64,000 nucleotides of DNA from Hyphomicrobiales bacterium (GCA_017305635.1 JAFKKF010000009.1:1-64000); one strand, 5' to 3'. Counted from the first letter of the stretch, positions 1-9,445 are shown. The notes: generated from the sequence alone by a model not told the origin. Program-made: numbers and translations.

Positions 1-42
1 CACCAGCTTCGCTGGTCCCCCTCCCCCGTAAACGGGGGAGGA
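1..42. repeat. Two-hairpin intergenic repeat, copy 1
   Basis: Hairpin A is ACCAGC-TTC-GCTGGT (2-16). Hairpin B is CCTCCCCCGT-AA-ACGGGGGAGG (20-41). The element abuts the glmM stop codon and could act as its terminator. Related copies lie at 5113-5165, 24707-24757 and, inverted, at 24779-24828. The base pairs of hairpin A differ between copies but still pair, which suggests the structure matters. There is no clear T-run, so termination is inference. Confidence 0.6.
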
Positions 43-1383
43 TCAGGCGGCGTCGGCGATGACGGCGACGAGGTCGTCGACGATGGTGGCGATCATGTCG
101 CGGTCGTCGCCCTCGGCCATGACGCGGATGACGGGCTCGGTGCCCGAGGCGCGGACGAGCAGGCGGCCGTTCTTGCCGAGGCGGCCGGTGACGTCGTCGA
201 TCATCTTGCGCACGTTCGAGTTGTCGAGGGCGGCGCGGTTCTTCTTCACGCTCTTCAGGATCTGCGGCAGCGGCTCGAAGCGGTGGCAGACCTCGCTCAC
301 CGCTCCGCCCGACTTCTTGACCACGGCGAGAAGCTGGAGCGCGGCGACGAGGCCGTCGCCGGTGGTGGCATAGTCCGACAGGATGATGTGGCCGGACTGC
401 TCGCCGCCGAGGTTGTAGCCCTCGCTGCGCATGGCTTCCGAGACGTGGCGGTCGCCGACGGCGGTGCGGACCGTGCCGAGACCGATGCCGCCGAGATAGC
501 GCTCGAGGCCGAGGTTGGACATGACGGTGACGACGACGCCGGGCCGGGCGAGACGGTTGTCCTCGGCCCAGTCGGTGGCGATGACCGCCATGAGCTGGTC
601 GCCGTCGACGAGGTTGCCCTTCTCGTCGGTGACGACGACGCGATCGGCATCGCCGTCGAGGGCGATGCCGATGTCGGCGCGCATCTCGCGCACCTTGGCG
701 GCGAGCGTCGCCGGCGCGGTCGAGCCGACGCCGCGGTTGATGTTGAAGCCGTCCGGCTCGACGCCGATGGCGATGACCTCGGCGCCGAGCTCCTGGAGGG
801 CCAGGGGAGCAACCTTGTAGGCGGCGCCGTTGGCACAATCGACGACGATGCGGAGCCCGTCGAGGGAGAGGTTGCGTGGGAGCGTGCGCTTGGCGAATTC
901 GATGTAGCGGTCCTGCACGCCGTCGATGCGGCGGGCGCGGCCGAGGTCGGCGGAGCCGGCGAGACGCTTGCCGAGGTCGGAATCGAGAAGCGCCTCGATC
1001 TCGGCCTCGTGGGCGTCGGACATCTTGTTGCCGTCCGGGCCGAAGAGCTTGATGCCGTTGTCGTCATAGGGATTGTGCGAGGCGGAGATCATCACGCCGA
1101 GATCGCAGCGCATGGAGCGCGTCAGCATGGCGATGGCCGGCGTCGGCACCGGGCCGGTGACCAGCACGTCCATGCCGACGGCGGTGAAGCCGGCGACCAG
1201 CGCGTTCTCGATCATGTAGCCGGAGAGGCGCGTATCCTTGCCGATGACGACGCGGCTGCGGTGGTCGGCGGCGTTGCGGAAGATGAGGCCGGCGGCCATG
1301 CCCACCCGGAGGGCCATCTCGGGCGTGATCGGGTAGGCGTTGGCGCGGCCGCGAATGCCGTCGGTGCCGAAATACTTGCCCAT
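43..1383 (-). CDS. glmM: Phosphoglucosamine mutase GlmM
   Basis: Interconverts glucosamine-6-phosphate and glucosamine-1-phosphate in the cytoplasm, on the route to UDP-GlcNAc, peptidoglycan and LPS. The 446 residues match the family's usual length. The N-terminus carries the expected [10 protein letters not shown] motif; the phosphoserine loop [12 protein letters not shown] places the active serine at about residue 102; a metal-binding DGDADR loop and a C-terminal phosphate-binding RASGTEP motif are both present. The ATG has GGAGAG about 5 bases upstream. It is the one clear housekeeping gene of the window. It is not followed by folP or ftsH inside the window, so its usual neighbourhood, if kept, lies upstream of this stretch or is lost. 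Confidence 0.97.
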   Translation of the reverse strand: MGKYFGTDGIRGRANAYPITPEMALRVGMAAGLIFRNAADHRSRVVIGKDTRLSGYMIENALVAGFTAVGMDVLVTGPVPTPAIAMLTRSMRCDLGVMISASHNPYDDNGIKLFGPDGNKMSDAHEAEIEALLDSDLGKRLAGSADLGRARRIDGVQDRYIEFAKRTLPRNLSLDGLRIVVDCANGAAYKVAPLALQELGAEVIAIGVEPDGFNINRGVGSTAPATLAAKVREMRADIGIALDGDADRVVVTDEKGNLVDGDQLMAVIATDWAEDNRLARPGVVVTVMSNLGLERYLGGIGLGTVRTAVGDRHVSEAMRSEGYNLGGEQSGHIILSDYATTGDGLVAALQLLAVVKKSGGAVSEVCHRFEPLPQILKSVKKNRAALDNSNVRKMIDDVTGRLGKNGRLLVRASGTEPVIRVMAEGDDRDMIATIVDDLVAVIADAA

Positions 1384-1511
1384 CAGGTCTCTCCGCCGGG
1401 GATCATGGGGATCGTCTTAGCCCGATCCTCCCCCGGCAGGGTTGAAAAATCGCGAATTGCCGTAAAGTCGCGTGAACGGACCACGCAAATCCGCCATTTG
1501 CCGGGGGGCAC

Positions 1512-2222
1512 ATGAACGAGGAGAACCTCAGTTTCATCCGGGAACTCGTGTCCGACGGCACGATCCGGGGGCCCGTCCTGGAGCTTGGCGCGGGCTATGG
1601 CGGGCTGACCAGCCGCCCGGCCATACCGCCGGCCATGGGCTACCGCAGCACGGATATCGCCGGCGCGGTCGACTATGTCGCCAATTTCGAATCGCGCGCC
1701 GGGTTCGAGGCGATCGCGGAGCGGTTCCGGGCGATCCTGATCCTCAACGTGCTGGAGCATACGTTCGAGCCGATCCGCGTCCTGGACAATGCGCTCAGCC
1801 TGCTCGTGCCGGGGGGCGCGATCGTCACCTCGACGCCGGTGATCTGGCCGATCCACAACTATCCGATCGATTGCTGCCGGCTGCTGCCCGACTTCTACAT
1901 CCGCTACGCCGAGACGCGCGGGCTCGACCTCGTGCCGGAGCGGTTCGCCTATCTCGGCTTCGGGCCGATCGCCGGCTATCGCGCGCCGGACGGGCTCTTC
2001 CGCCTGCCGAAGCACAGCAAGGCGAAGGGGATGGCGGGAAGCGTCACGCGCGGCGGCTATCGGCTGTTCCGGGCGCTCGCCCGCGGCGGGCTCGCCATCT
2101 ATCCCTATGTCGCCATCGTCGCGGTCTTCCGCGACAGGGGCGAGCAGGCGCCCGGACCAGCGGCCCGGGCGCCTGCCGCTACGGTCAGTCAGGGCGTGGT
2201 CGAGATGCGGCGCTCGACATAG
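1512..2222 (+). CDS. Class I SAM-dependent methyltransferase
   Basis: A 236-residue protein with a methyltransferase fold signature. Motif I is VLELGAGYGG at about residues 22-31, followed by an acidic loop (STDIAG) and the post-motif NVLEHTFEPIRVL. The LVPGGAIVTSTP segment is the usual strand after the catalytic loop. The substrate cannot be told; similar proteins often modify sugars or small metabolites. The ATG follows GGGGGG by a few bases. It stands alone on the plus strand between glmM and a membrane-protein gene, and its 3' end overlaps that convergent gene by 34 bases, so antisense overlap of the two transcripts is likely. Confidence 0.8.
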   Translation: MNEENLSFIRELVSDGTIRGPVLELGAGYGGLTSRPAIPPAMGYRSTDIAGAVDYVANFESRAGFEAIAERFRAILILNVLEHTFEPIRVLDNALSLLVPGGAIVTSTPVIWPIHNYPIDCCRLLPDFYIRYAETRGLDLVPERFAYLGFGPIAGYRAPDGLFRLPKHSKAKGMAGSVTRGGYRLFRALARGGLAIYPYVAIVAVFRDRGEQAPGPAARAPAATVSQGVVEMRRST

Positions 2223-3073
2223 GCGCCGCCGAGGCCGTAGCCGGTGCCGCCGGAATTGCGGCCGCCGAACCAGCCCGCGAGCGCGCCGAAGACCAGCGCG
2301 ACGAAGCCGAGGATGCCGGCCGAGGCGGCGGCCTTGCGGGCGGCATTGGCGGCATCGGCGGCCTTCTGCTTGGCCGCGGCGACGGTCTTGTCATACTCGG
2401 CCTTCCAGTCGGCGAGCGTCTTCTTGGCATCTTCGGGGGTGACGCCGGTGGCGCGGGCGAGGGCGTCGGCGGCGCGATCCATGGAGGCCTGGGCGTCGGC
2501 CTGGTCGGCGGCGAAGGCGGAGCGGACGAAGCTCGCCACCGCGGCGCGACCTGCGGCGGGGTCCTTCACGCCGAGCGCGTCGTTGAGCGAGGCCTCGATG
2601 TCGCCGAAGGGATCGGCGGCCTGGGCGACGGCCGGCGCGGCGGCGGAAGCCGCCTGGGTGGCGGTGCCGGCAATGCCGCCGAGGAGCGAGAAGGCGCCGC
2701 CAACGACACCGCCCACGGCTGCGGCGAGCAGCCAGAAGACGAGGAGCACGGTCACCGCCCAGGCGATGAGGCCATGCCAGGCGGCGGTGACGGTGCCGGG
2801 AGCGCCGGAGAGCCGGCCGGCGGTAAGGCCGCCCGCCCAGGCGGCGAGGATGCCGGACAGGGTCCACCAGATGGTCGCGACGATGGCGGCGGCGGTGCCG
2901 GAGGGATTGCCGGACTCGGTGGGATTGACCAGCGTCAGGCCGATGGCGCCGCCGAGGATGGAGAGGAGAACCTGGACGACGACGGCGATGACGACGCCGG
3001 CGAGGATGGAACGCCATGAAAGGGCGGGAGCGACGGTGATGGTCTCGTCGATCTGGACGTCGGTCGTGGTCAT
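2189..3073 (-). CDS. Multi-pass membrane protein of unknown function
   Basis: 294 residues, low complexity, rich in Ala and Gly. Hydrophobic segments are visible at about residues 19-47, 57-85, 105-140 and near the C-terminus (ILGFVALVFGALAGWFGG), so roughly four or five membrane spans are expected, with an Ala/Lys-rich, probably helical and soluble region between about 170 and 250. I do not recognise a catalytic motif. The start is placed at 3073 because a G-rich ribosome site (CAGGGGGTAAGCC) precedes that ATG; an earlier ATG at 3160 would add 29 basic residues without any such site. Function unknown. Confidence 0.7.
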   Translation of the reverse strand: MTTTDVQIDETITVAPALSWRSILAGVVIAVVVQVLLSILGGAIGLTLVNPTESGNPSGTAAAIVATIWWTLSGILAAWAGGLTAGRLSGAPGTVTAAWHGLIAWAVTVLLVFWLLAAAVGGVVGGAFSLLGGIAGTATQAASAAAPAVAQAADPFGDIEASLNDALGVKDPAAGRAAVASFVRSAFAADQADAQASMDRAADALARATGVTPEDAKKTLADWKAEYDKTVAAAKQKAADAANAARKAAASAGILGFVALVFGALAGWFGGRNSGGTGYGLGGAYVERRISTTP

Positions 3074-3187
3074 TGGCTTACCCCCTGAGGCCTGAGAGAA
3101 CGGGATGGCCTTCAACGCGGCAGGGTAGGGCGCGTTCCGTCGTCGCCGGACGGATTGCACAATAAATGCGCGCCCGGATGCGGGCGG

Positions 3188-4666
3188 TCAAAGCTTCCGT
3201 GCGGCCGGAATCCGATAAGTCGAGGCCCAGGGGCGCAGGCGCTCGAAGGCGGCCGAGGCGGCGAAGACGTCGGCATCGGCATAGCGCCGGCCGACGATCT
3301 GCATCCCGACCGGAAGCCCGTCGGCGAGGCCGGCCGGGATCGAGGCGGCGGGGTGGCCGGTGAAGTTGAACGGGTAGGTCAGGCACCAGCCGATGCCCTG
3401 GTCCACGGCGACGCCGTTGACCTCGGACGGGCCGTGGGTATTCCCGCCGACCTCGTTCTTCACGGGAAGAGTCGACAGCGTCGGGGTGACGAGGAGATCG
3501 TGGCTCGCGAAGACCGACTGGACGGCGTCGTAGATCTCCGACCGGAGCACCTGATCGCGGCGCTGGTCGGCGGCGGTCATCCTCTGGCCGAGCTCGATCC
3601 AATGCAGGTATTCCGGCGGGAAGTCGTCACGGTGGCGGCCGAGGAGGTCCTGGCCCCAGGAGAGATGCGCCTCGAAGGTGGCGAGGTTGAGCGGCATCAT
3701 CAGGCGGTACCAGAGGTCCGAGAGCGCCTTCTGGTCGAGCTTGATGCCGACCTTGACCTCCTCGACGATGGCGCCGGCATCGGCGAAGGCGGCGACGGCG
3801 CGCTTCACGACCTCGGCGACGCGGGGATCGACGGGATAGACGTCGAGGTCCGGGCTCCAGGCGATGCGCATGCCCTTGATCGGGCGCTTCAGCGCGGCGG
3901 CGTAGTCGACCTTCTCGTCGAGCGCCAGCGGGTCGAGCGGGTGGTAGCCGTCGAGCACCGACATGGCGAGCGCGGCATCCTCGACCGAGCGGGCGATCGG
4001 CCCCTCGAAGACGAAGGGCAGGTCGCCGGCAAAGGCGTTCGGCCGGATGACGACCGGCACGCGGCCGAAGGAGGCCTTGTAGCCATAGACGCCGCACCAG
4101 GCGGCGGGGATGCGGATGGAGCCGCCGGCATCGGTGCCCTCGGCGAGGGGCAAGATGCCGTCGGCGACCGCGGCGGCGCTGCCGCCGGACGAGCCGCCGG
4201 GATTGTGGGCGGTGTCGAAGGGATTGCCCGTGGGGCCGAAGAGATAGTTGTCGGTGACGCCGCGAAGGCCCATCACCGGCGCATTGGTCTTGCCGACGAG
4301 GATGGCGCCGCCCTTCTCGATGCGGTCGGCGAAGACGCAATGGAACTGGGCGATGTTGTCCTTCAGCGCGCGGACGCCGCCATAGGTGGTCGGCCAGCCG
4401 GGCTTGAAGTCGAAGAGGTCCTTGATCGCGGCGGGAACGCCGTGGAGCGGGGGCAGGTCTCCGCCGGCCATGACCGCCTGCTCCGCCTGCCTCGCCCCGG
4501 CGCGGGCGCCGGCGAAATCGGTGAAGATGAGGGCATTGAGGCTCGGGTTGCGCGCCTCGATGCGGGCGATCGCCGCCTCCATCACCTCGACCGGCGAGAC
4601 CTCGCGGGCGCGGATCAGGCGGGCGAGCTCGGCGGCGCCGAGATAGGAATAGGTCGCGGCGTCCAT
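3188..4666 (-). CDS. Amidase (amidase-signature family)
   Basis: Hydrolyses a carboxamide, or an aryl/alkyl amide, to acid plus amine. The family's Ser-cisSer-Lys triad is visible: Lys82 (PAAIKD), Ser159 in GGSSGGS and the nucleophile Ser183 in GTDAGGSIRIPA; the 24-residue spacing between the two serines equals that of fatty-acid amide hydrolase. At 492 residues it is a typical stand-alone amidase and has no GatB partner nearby, so it is not a GatA. It is the last gene of the minus-strand run starting at 13514, 13 bases after the VOC gene, which suggests that the pathway includes an amide intermediate. Substrate unknown. Confidence 0.9.
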   Translation of the reverse strand: MDAATYSYLGAAELARLIRAREVSPVEVMEAAIARIEARNPSLNALIFTDFAGARAGARQAEQAVMAGGDLPPLHGVPAAIKDLFDFKPGWPTTYGGVRALKDNIAQFHCVFADRIEKGGAILVGKTNAPVMGLRGVTDNYLFGPTGNPFDTAHNPGGSSGGSAAAVADGILPLAEGTDAGGSIRIPAAWCGVYGYKASFGRVPVVIRPNAFAGDLPFVFEGPIARSVEDAALAMSVLDGYHPLDPLALDEKVDYAAALKRPIKGMRIAWSPDLDVYPVDPRVAEVVKRAVAAFADAGAIVEEVKVGIKLDQKALSDLWYRLMMPLNLATFEAHLSWGQDLLGRHRDDFPPEYLHWIELGQRMTAADQRRDQVLRSEIYDAVQSVFASHDLLVTPTLSTLPVKNEVGGNTHGPSEVNGVAVDQGIGWCLTYPFNFTGHPAASIPAGLADGLPVGMQIVGRRYADADVFAASAAFERLRPWASTYRIPAARKL

Positions 4667-4679
4667 GCCGTCCTCCCGG

Positions 4680-5039
4680 TCAGTTCCCGAACCAGCCGTC
4701 CTTCAGGTAGCGCATATATTCGAAGACCATGCCGTGCCTCTTGACGAAGACGACCTCGAGGAAATCGCCGACCGTGAAGGGCGGGATGAGGATCTCGACG
4801 CCGGGCGCCGTGATGTGCGGCGCGAGGTCCTTCACGCGGTAGGCGACGTGCGGATTGCAGCGGACCTCGGCCGGGACGGTTGAGTCCTCGCGGTAGCGCA
4901 GGAACTCGATGTGCTCCGGGTGCTTGCGGGGATTGGTCACCCAGATCTTCGAGGCCTCGACCCAGTCCTCCTCGGGCTGCACCTCGGTGGTGGTGATGCC
5001 GACGTGATCGAAGACGTAGGTGTCGTTGCTATCCGTCAT
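4680..5039 (-). CDS. VOC/glyoxalase-like small protein
   Basis: 119 residues with the beta-alpha-beta pattern of a single vicinal-oxygen-chelate module. It begins YVFDHVGITT, where the His is a usual metal ligand of this fold, and ends VFEYMRYL, where a Glu near the last strand is another usual ligand. The middle HVAYRVKDL resembles the second half-module start. Such proteins act as isomerases, epimerases, lyases or dioxygenase-like enzymes; which applies cannot be read here. It sits 13 bases upstream of the amidase, with the repeat-bearing gap behind it, in the same transcription direction as the rest of the cluster. Confidence 0.65.
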   Translation of the reverse strand: MTDSNDTYVFDHVGITTTEVQPEEDWVEASKIWVTNPRKHPEHIEFLRYREDSTVPAEVRCNPHVAYRVKDLAPHITAPGVEILIPPFTVGDFLEVVFVKRHGMVFEYMRYLKDGWFGN

Positions 5040-5112
5040 GCGAGGCTCTCATCGAAACAGAGAACAAGACGAGGATGCCGTTCCCGAGCCGGGCGTAGTG
5101 GCCTTCACGCGC

Positions 5113-5165
5113 GCCCTCCACAGGCTTCGCCGGTCCCCCTCCCCCGTAAACGGGGGAGGAACCTC
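5113..5165. repeat. Two-hairpin intergenic repeat, copy 2
   Basis: Same arrangement as the element at 1-42. The first hairpin has one mismatch (ACAGGC-TTC-GCCGGT) and the second is the identical CCTCCCCCGT-AA-ACGGGGGAGG (5138-5159). It lies between the stop codon of the oxidoreductase at 5185 and the VOC gene at 5039, and so could attenuate transcription into the last two genes of the cluster. Confidence 0.6.
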
Positions 5166-5184
5166 CCGGCCATGGCGTCGGCCA

Positions 5185-6186
5185 TCACGCGATCCTCACG
5201 ACGTTGCCGGTGCGGGCGGATTCCTCCGCCGCGAGGGTGGCTTCGAGGGCCGCGGTGGCGTCCTCCGGCGTGCCGATGGTGACCTTGGCGCCGGAAAGGG
5301 CGGTGGCGGCGAAATAGTTGAACTCGTCGCGGAGCGCGCCGCCGCGGACGCCATTGAACATCGGCCAGTAGGTGGTGTCGGGCGAATGGAGCTTGTTGCC
5401 GTCGACGATGGCGAGGTTCGGGAAGGTGTCCTGGATGTGGATGATGCCTTCCGTGCCGATGATCGACATGCGCTCATCGATGTCGAAGGGCGTCTTCTCC
5501 GGCATGGACCAGACGGTCTCCAGCGTCGCCGTGGCGCCGCCCTTGAAACGGTACATGGTCTGGCCGATGTCGGGGTGCTTAAGGTTGCGCACGCTCACCC
5601 ATTGCGCATAGGCCGAGGCGACGGTGTCGCCGGTGAACCAGAGCATGATGTCGGTGTCGTGGATGGCGTCGCCGACGATCGGGCCGATCTTCTCGAGGAT
5701 GGTCGGCGTCCAGGCGGCGGGAATGTTGCGGCGGGAGGAGAGCGCTACGATCCTGCCGATGCGGCCCTCGTCGATCGCCTGCTTGGCCATGCGGTAGCGC
5801 GGATTGAAACGGACGACATGGCCGATGAAGAGGATGCCCCTGGCGCCCTTCGAGGCCGCGGTGATCTTCCTGCCATCCGCGACGGTGGAGGCGATGGGCT
5901 TCTCCAGGAAGACGTGCTTGCCGGCCTTCAGGGCGGCGATCGCCGGCTCGGTGTGCTGGTCCCACATGGTGCAGATGGAGACGGCGTCGATCCCGGGATC
6001 GGCGAGCAGGTCGTTGTAGTCGCGATAGAGCTTCCTGACGCCGAACTTGGCGCCCATCTCGGCAAGCCGCGCGGGGGTGCGGGTGCAGAGGGCCGCGAGC
6101 TCGAGGCTGGGGACGCCGGCTATGGTCTCGGCGTGGATCTCGCCGAACCAGCCGAGCCCGATGACGCCGATGCGCAGACGTTCCAT
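5185..6186 (-). CDS. Gfo/Idh/MocA family oxidoreductase
   Basis: NAD(P)-dependent dehydrogenase of the family that oxidises inositols, sugars and sugar-like polyols. The Rossmann motif is GVIGLGWFG (residues 7-15), the family's EKP signature is at 95-97, and the catalytic region reads GDAIHDTDIMLWF (about 172-184), with His176 and Asp179 in the usual spacing. Length 333 is typical. It is one of two paralogues in the same operon (the other at 9446), so they may act on successive intermediates, or one oxidises and the other reduces at different positions. Substrate not deducible. Confidence 0.88.
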   Translation of the reverse strand: MERLRIGVIGLGWFGEIHAETIAGVPSLELAALCTRTPARLAEMGAKFGVRKLYRDYNDLLADPGIDAVSICTMWDQHTEPAIAALKAGKHVFLEKPIASTVADGRKITAASKGARGILFIGHVVRFNPRYRMAKQAIDEGRIGRIVALSSRRNIPAAWTPTILEKIGPIVGDAIHDTDIMLWFTGDTVASAYAQWVSVRNLKHPDIGQTMYRFKGGATATLETVWSMPEKTPFDIDERMSIIGTEGIIHIQDTFPNLAIVDGNKLHSPDTTYWPMFNGVRGGALRDEFNYFAATALSGAKVTIGTPEDATAALEATLAAEESARTGNVVRIA

Positions 6187-6215
6187 TCTTCTCCCCCTGT
6201 CGCTTCGTGTTCAGG

Positions 6216-6989
6216 TCACTCGAGAATGAGCTCCCGGGTCATGACGATATTGCCGGACGTGAGCCCGCAATCGACGGGGATGGCCGCGCCGGTGACGGCG
6301 CTGGCAAGGTCGGAGGCGAGGAAGGCGATGACGCGGGCGACCTCGTAGGGTTCGACGATGCGGCCGAGCGGATACCAGCGCTCCAGCGTCTTCAGCACGT
6401 TCGGGTCCCTGGCGATGCGATGGTCCCAGATCGGCGTGCGGATGGTGCCCGGAAGGACGATATTGGCGCGGATGCCGTAGCGGCCATATTCCTGCGCGAT
6501 CGAGCGGGTGAGCGAGATCATGCCCGCCTTGGCGGCGCTGTAGGCCGGGTCGCCGAGCGCGCCGAGGCCGTTGACCGAGCCGACATTGACGATGTTGCCG
6601 GACTTGCGGGCGACCATCTGGGGCAGGACCGCATGGGCGCAGGCGTAAGCCCCGGTGAGGTTGGCCGCCATGTCCTCGTCCCAGGCGGCGGGCGAGGTCT
6701 TGGCGAGCGTCGGGAAATGGGAGATGCCGGCATTGTTGATGAGGATGTGGACGTCGCCGAAGGCCTTGAAGGCGGCGGCGACGGCTTCGGCATTCGAGAT
6801 GTCGGCGACCTCGGCCTTGACCTTGATGCCGTCCTTGCCGAGGAGGGCAGGAAGGTCGCGGACCTTTTCGTTCACGTCGAGGGCGGCGATGGTCGCACCC
6901 TCCTCGCCGAAGAAGCGGCAGAGCCACTGGCCGACGCCGCCGGCGGCACCGGTGATGGCGATGGTCTTTCCCTCGAACGACTTGGTCAT
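6216..6989 (-). CDS. SDR family oxidoreductase
   Basis: Classical short-chain dehydrogenase/reductase of 257 residues. The cofactor loop TGAAGGVG is at 13-20, NNAG at 85-88 and the catalytic Ser138, Tyr150 and Lys154 (YSAAK). Asp38 after the second strand (ALDVN) suggests NAD(H) rather than NADP(H). The start is set at 6989 because its ATG overlaps the TGA of the preceding gene (ATGA), which implies translational coupling to the 392-residue protein. It probably oxidises a secondary alcohol of the operon's substrate. Confidence 0.9.
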   Translation of the reverse strand: MTKSFEGKTIAITGAAGGVGQWLCRFFGEEGATIAALDVNEKVRDLPALLGKDGIKVKAEVADISNAEAVAAAFKAFGDVHILINNAGISHFPTLAKTSPAAWDEDMAANLTGAYACAHAVLPQMVARKSGNIVNVGSVNGLGALGDPAYSAAKAGMISLTRSIAQEYGRYGIRANIVLPGTIRTPIWDHRIARDPNVLKTLERWYPLGRIVEPYEVARVIAFLASDLASAVTGAAIPVDCGLTSGNIVMTRELILE

Positions 6990-8164
6990 GCTGCACCTCT
7001 GAGCGCCGCCGCCATGGACTCGAGGTCCGAGCGACGGACGTGGCCGTAATTGTAGAAGGCGAGTTCCTCGACGCCGCCGGCGCGAAGCGCCGCGACGGCT
7101 GCGACCAGGTCGCCGCGCGATGCGAGGTCGGGGAAGGCGGGGCGGAGGAGGCCGCGGATCTTCGTCTGCGGATCGACGCGGCGGCGTATGTCGAAGAGAT
7201 CCGCCTTCACGCGCATGGGCGAGGGTTCGTAGAAGCAGGCTTCGATGATGCCGCAGGCCTTGCCAACGGCGCGAAGGTCGGTGCCCTCGTACCAGGCGCC
7301 TCCGGTCGGCCGGGCGACCGAGGGGATCACCGCGACGTTGGCGTCCTTCCGCACCGCCTGCCGGATCTCGGCGACGAGCGAGGTGACGACGCCGTTCCGG
7401 AAATCGAGGTAGCGGCGGAGATCGCCGTCGGCGACGACGTCGGCCTTCCAGAAGGCCTCCGCCATGTCGGCCGGGAAATCGATGTCGCTGTCGAAATAGG
7501 CGGCGACGTCCTTCGCCACCTGCGCCTTCAGGCGCTCGGCGTCGATGCCTTTGGCCTTCGCGCCCGATACGCAATGCTTGCAGAAGCAAAGGCCGAGCTG
7601 GTTCTCCAGCCACGGGTTCGAGCGGACGAGGCCGAACTCGTGATGGTAGCCGTGGAAGTAGGGCATGAAGCCGGGGGTCTCGAGCGAGATGCCGGAGACC
7701 GGATAGGTGGCGGTGACGTCGACGCAGAGCGCCCTGGCATAGGCGCGGACCTCCGGGGCGGAGGGGCAGAGGTTGTAGATGTAGGGATCGCCGAAGGCGT
7801 TGCGGACGGTGCTCTCCGGATGCGCCATGCCGAGCCGGGTATTGTGGGTGAGCACCAGCCAGACATTCACGGCCATGGCCGTCTGGTCGGTCAGCTCGCG
7901 CAGGATGTCGCGGCTCGAAAGCAGCGAATTGGCGACCGGCTTGATGGCGCCGTAGCGGGACGGGTCGGCCTTGAAATAGACGGTGCCGTCCTCGGGAAAA
8001 TAGACCTTGCCGGTCTTGCCGTGCGGCCGGGTGAACTTGCCGGCGTGATAGGCGCCGGCAAGGGTCACGGTGTCGAGGCCGAGGTCGCGGAACTCGGCGG
8101 TGGCCGCGGGTACGCCGAGCTCGGCGAGGTCCCAGGCGTAGCTGTAGATCGCCTTGTAGCTCAT
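6986..8164 (-). CDS. Uncharacterised protein, possible TIM-barrel hydrolase
   Basis: 392 residues. I do not recognise a named family. Visible features are an N-terminal YSYAWDLAELG segment, repeated strand-helix alternation that would fit a (beta/alpha)8 barrel, an invariant-looking LETPGFMPYFHGYHHEFG stretch, a small Cys pair (CFCKHC, about residues 200-205) resembling the metal or structural cysteine motif of some barrel glycosidases, and a closing ELAFYNYGHV strand. The aromatic/acidic segments (SLETPGF, CFYEPSPM) could hold catalytic carboxylates, as in glycoside hydrolase-like proteins. Start at 8164 is the first ATG after the amidohydrolase stop. It is coupled to the SDR by a 4-base overlap, so it belongs to the same pathway. 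Confidence 0.7.
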   Translation of the reverse strand: MSYKAIYSYAWDLAELGVPAATAEFRDLGLDTVTLAGAYHAGKFTRPHGKTGKVYFPEDGTVYFKADPSRYGAIKPVANSLLSSRDILRELTDQTAMAVNVWLVLTHNTRLGMAHPESTVRNAFGDPYIYNLCPSAPEVRAYARALCVDVTATYPVSGISLETPGFMPYFHGYHHEFGLVRSNPWLENQLGLCFCKHCVSGAKAKGIDAERLKAQVAKDVAAYFDSDIDFPADMAEAFWKADVVADGDLRRYLDFRNGVVTSLVAEIRQAVRKDANVAVIPSVARPTGGAWYEGTDLRAVGKACGIIEACFYEPSPMRVKADLFDIRRRVDPQTKIRGLLRPAFPDLASRGDLVAAVAALRAGGVEELAFYNYGHVRRSDLESMAAALRGAA

Positions 8165-8174
8165 GGCGGCCTCC

Positions 8175-9377
8175 TCAGTGACAGGCGCAGCGCTTGAGGT
8201 AGGGCGCCTCGAAGGGACGGGTGGAGAGCTCGGCTTCCTTGCCGCTGGCGTAGCAGGCGACCGGCTGGAGGAGCTTCGTGCCCTGGCGGGTGACGCCGGT
8301 GACGTCGGCAAAGACGTAGTCGGACTCGCATTCCCGGAGGACCGTGATGTCGGCCGTAGCGCCGACGCCGAGATGGCCGAGGTCGGGCCGGCGGACGGCG
8401 AGGGCCGGGCGGTTGCTCGACGTGGCGATCACGTCGGCGAGCGGCATGCCGCAATTGTAGAGCTTGCTCATGGTGTGGAGGAGGTCGAAGCCCGGGCCCT
8501 CGACGGAGATGACGTGAACGTCGCTGGAGATGAGGTCGGGCGGGAAGCCGTCCTTCAGCGCGGCCTCGGCGCTCTGATAGCCGAAGGCGCCCATGCCGTG
8601 GGCGATGTCGAAGAGGACGCCGCGCTCGCGCGCCGCGCGCACTTCCTTCAGAATCTTGCCGTCGGCATCGACGGCGGCGTTCGGACTCGGGCGGTAGCAG
8701 TGGGTCAGCACGTCACCGGGACGGAGCAGGGAGACGACCTCGGCATAGGTCGGCGGCGGCGGCCCGATATGGGCCATCAGCGGCAGGCCGACCTCGTTGG
8801 CGGCTTCGAGCGCGAGCTTCAGCGCGCCGATGCCGAGGTCGCCGGTGACCGGGCCGCCGATCCTCACCTTCACGCCGATGATGGTGTCGCGGTTCTCCTC
8901 GATCTTCCTGACGCAGCGGTCGACGGGAAGCATCTCGGCAAGGGTCGCCTCGCCGATGAAGAGGCCCTTGTCGAAGCCGAAGATGCCGGGGAAGGAGATG
9001 TTGAGATAGGCGAGGATGCGATGCGGCGACGGCCGGATGATGAAGTCGCGGAAGCCGTCGTAATTGCCGGCGCCGGCGCTGCCCGCGTCGATCAGCGTGG
9101 TGCAGGCGGAGCGCCGCGCGACGAGGCCGGGATCGACGGAGAGCGACGTCGCCTTCCAGTAGACATGGGTGTGGATGTCGATGAGGCCGGGCGCGACGAC
9201 GCAGCCGGAGACGTCGCGGATGCGGGCGCTGCCCGGATCGAGCTTCGGCGCGACGGCGGCAATCCGCCCGCCCGCTATGGCGACGTCGCAGATGCCGTCG
9301 ATGCCGTTCCGTTCGTCGATGACACGGCCCCCTTGCAGGACGAGGTCGTAGGCGGCGGGGGCTGCAGGCGCGGGCAT
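8175..9377 (-). CDS. Amidohydrolase/deacetylase family metal-dependent hydrolase
   Basis: 400 residues of the amidohydrolase superfamily. The N-terminal beta-sandwich (DLVLQGGRVID) is followed by the barrel with H69xH71 (DIHTHVYW), a likely carboxylated Lys170 (GVKVRI), His203 (LMAHIG), His226 (LTHCYRP) and Asp286 (ISSDVH), a full binuclear metal set. It resembles the Atu3266/EF_0837 group as I recall it, some of which cleave acetyl esters rather than ring amides, so deacetylase, esterase or lactamase activity are all possible. The N-terminus is set at the first ATG after the neighbouring oxidoreductase. It lies 10 bases from the 392-residue protein. Confidence 0.88.
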   Translation of the reverse strand: MPAPAAPAAYDLVLQGGRVIDERNGIDGICDVAIAGGRIAAVAPKLDPGSARIRDVSGCVVAPGLIDIHTHVYWKATSLSVDPGLVARRSACTTLIDAGSAGAGNYDGFRDFIIRPSPHRILAYLNISFPGIFGFDKGLFIGEATLAEMLPVDRCVRKIEENRDTIIGVKVRIGGPVTGDLGIGALKLALEAANEVGLPLMAHIGPPPPTYAEVVSLLRPGDVLTHCYRPSPNAAVDADGKILKEVRAARERGVLFDIAHGMGAFGYQSAEAALKDGFPPDLISSDVHVISVEGPGFDLLHTMSKLYNCGMPLADVIATSSNRPALAVRRPDLGHLGVGATADITVLRECESDYVFADVTGVTRQGTKLLQPVACYASGKEAELSTRPFEAPYLKRCACH

Positions 9378-9445
9378 TTTCAGATTCTCCGGAAGGATAG
9401 GGGACGCGACGGGCCGCGCCCGCCGCGTCGGGAAGGCGGGAAGGG

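Noticed and set aside
283..1515. 410-codon plus-strand frame opposite glmM
   Set aside because: Composition is Asp/Gly/Ala-rich without motifs, and glmM on the other strand is unmistakable.
3155..4744. 529-codon plus-strand frame opposite the amidase
   Set aside because: A shadow of the amidase; no recognisable motif or ribosome site.
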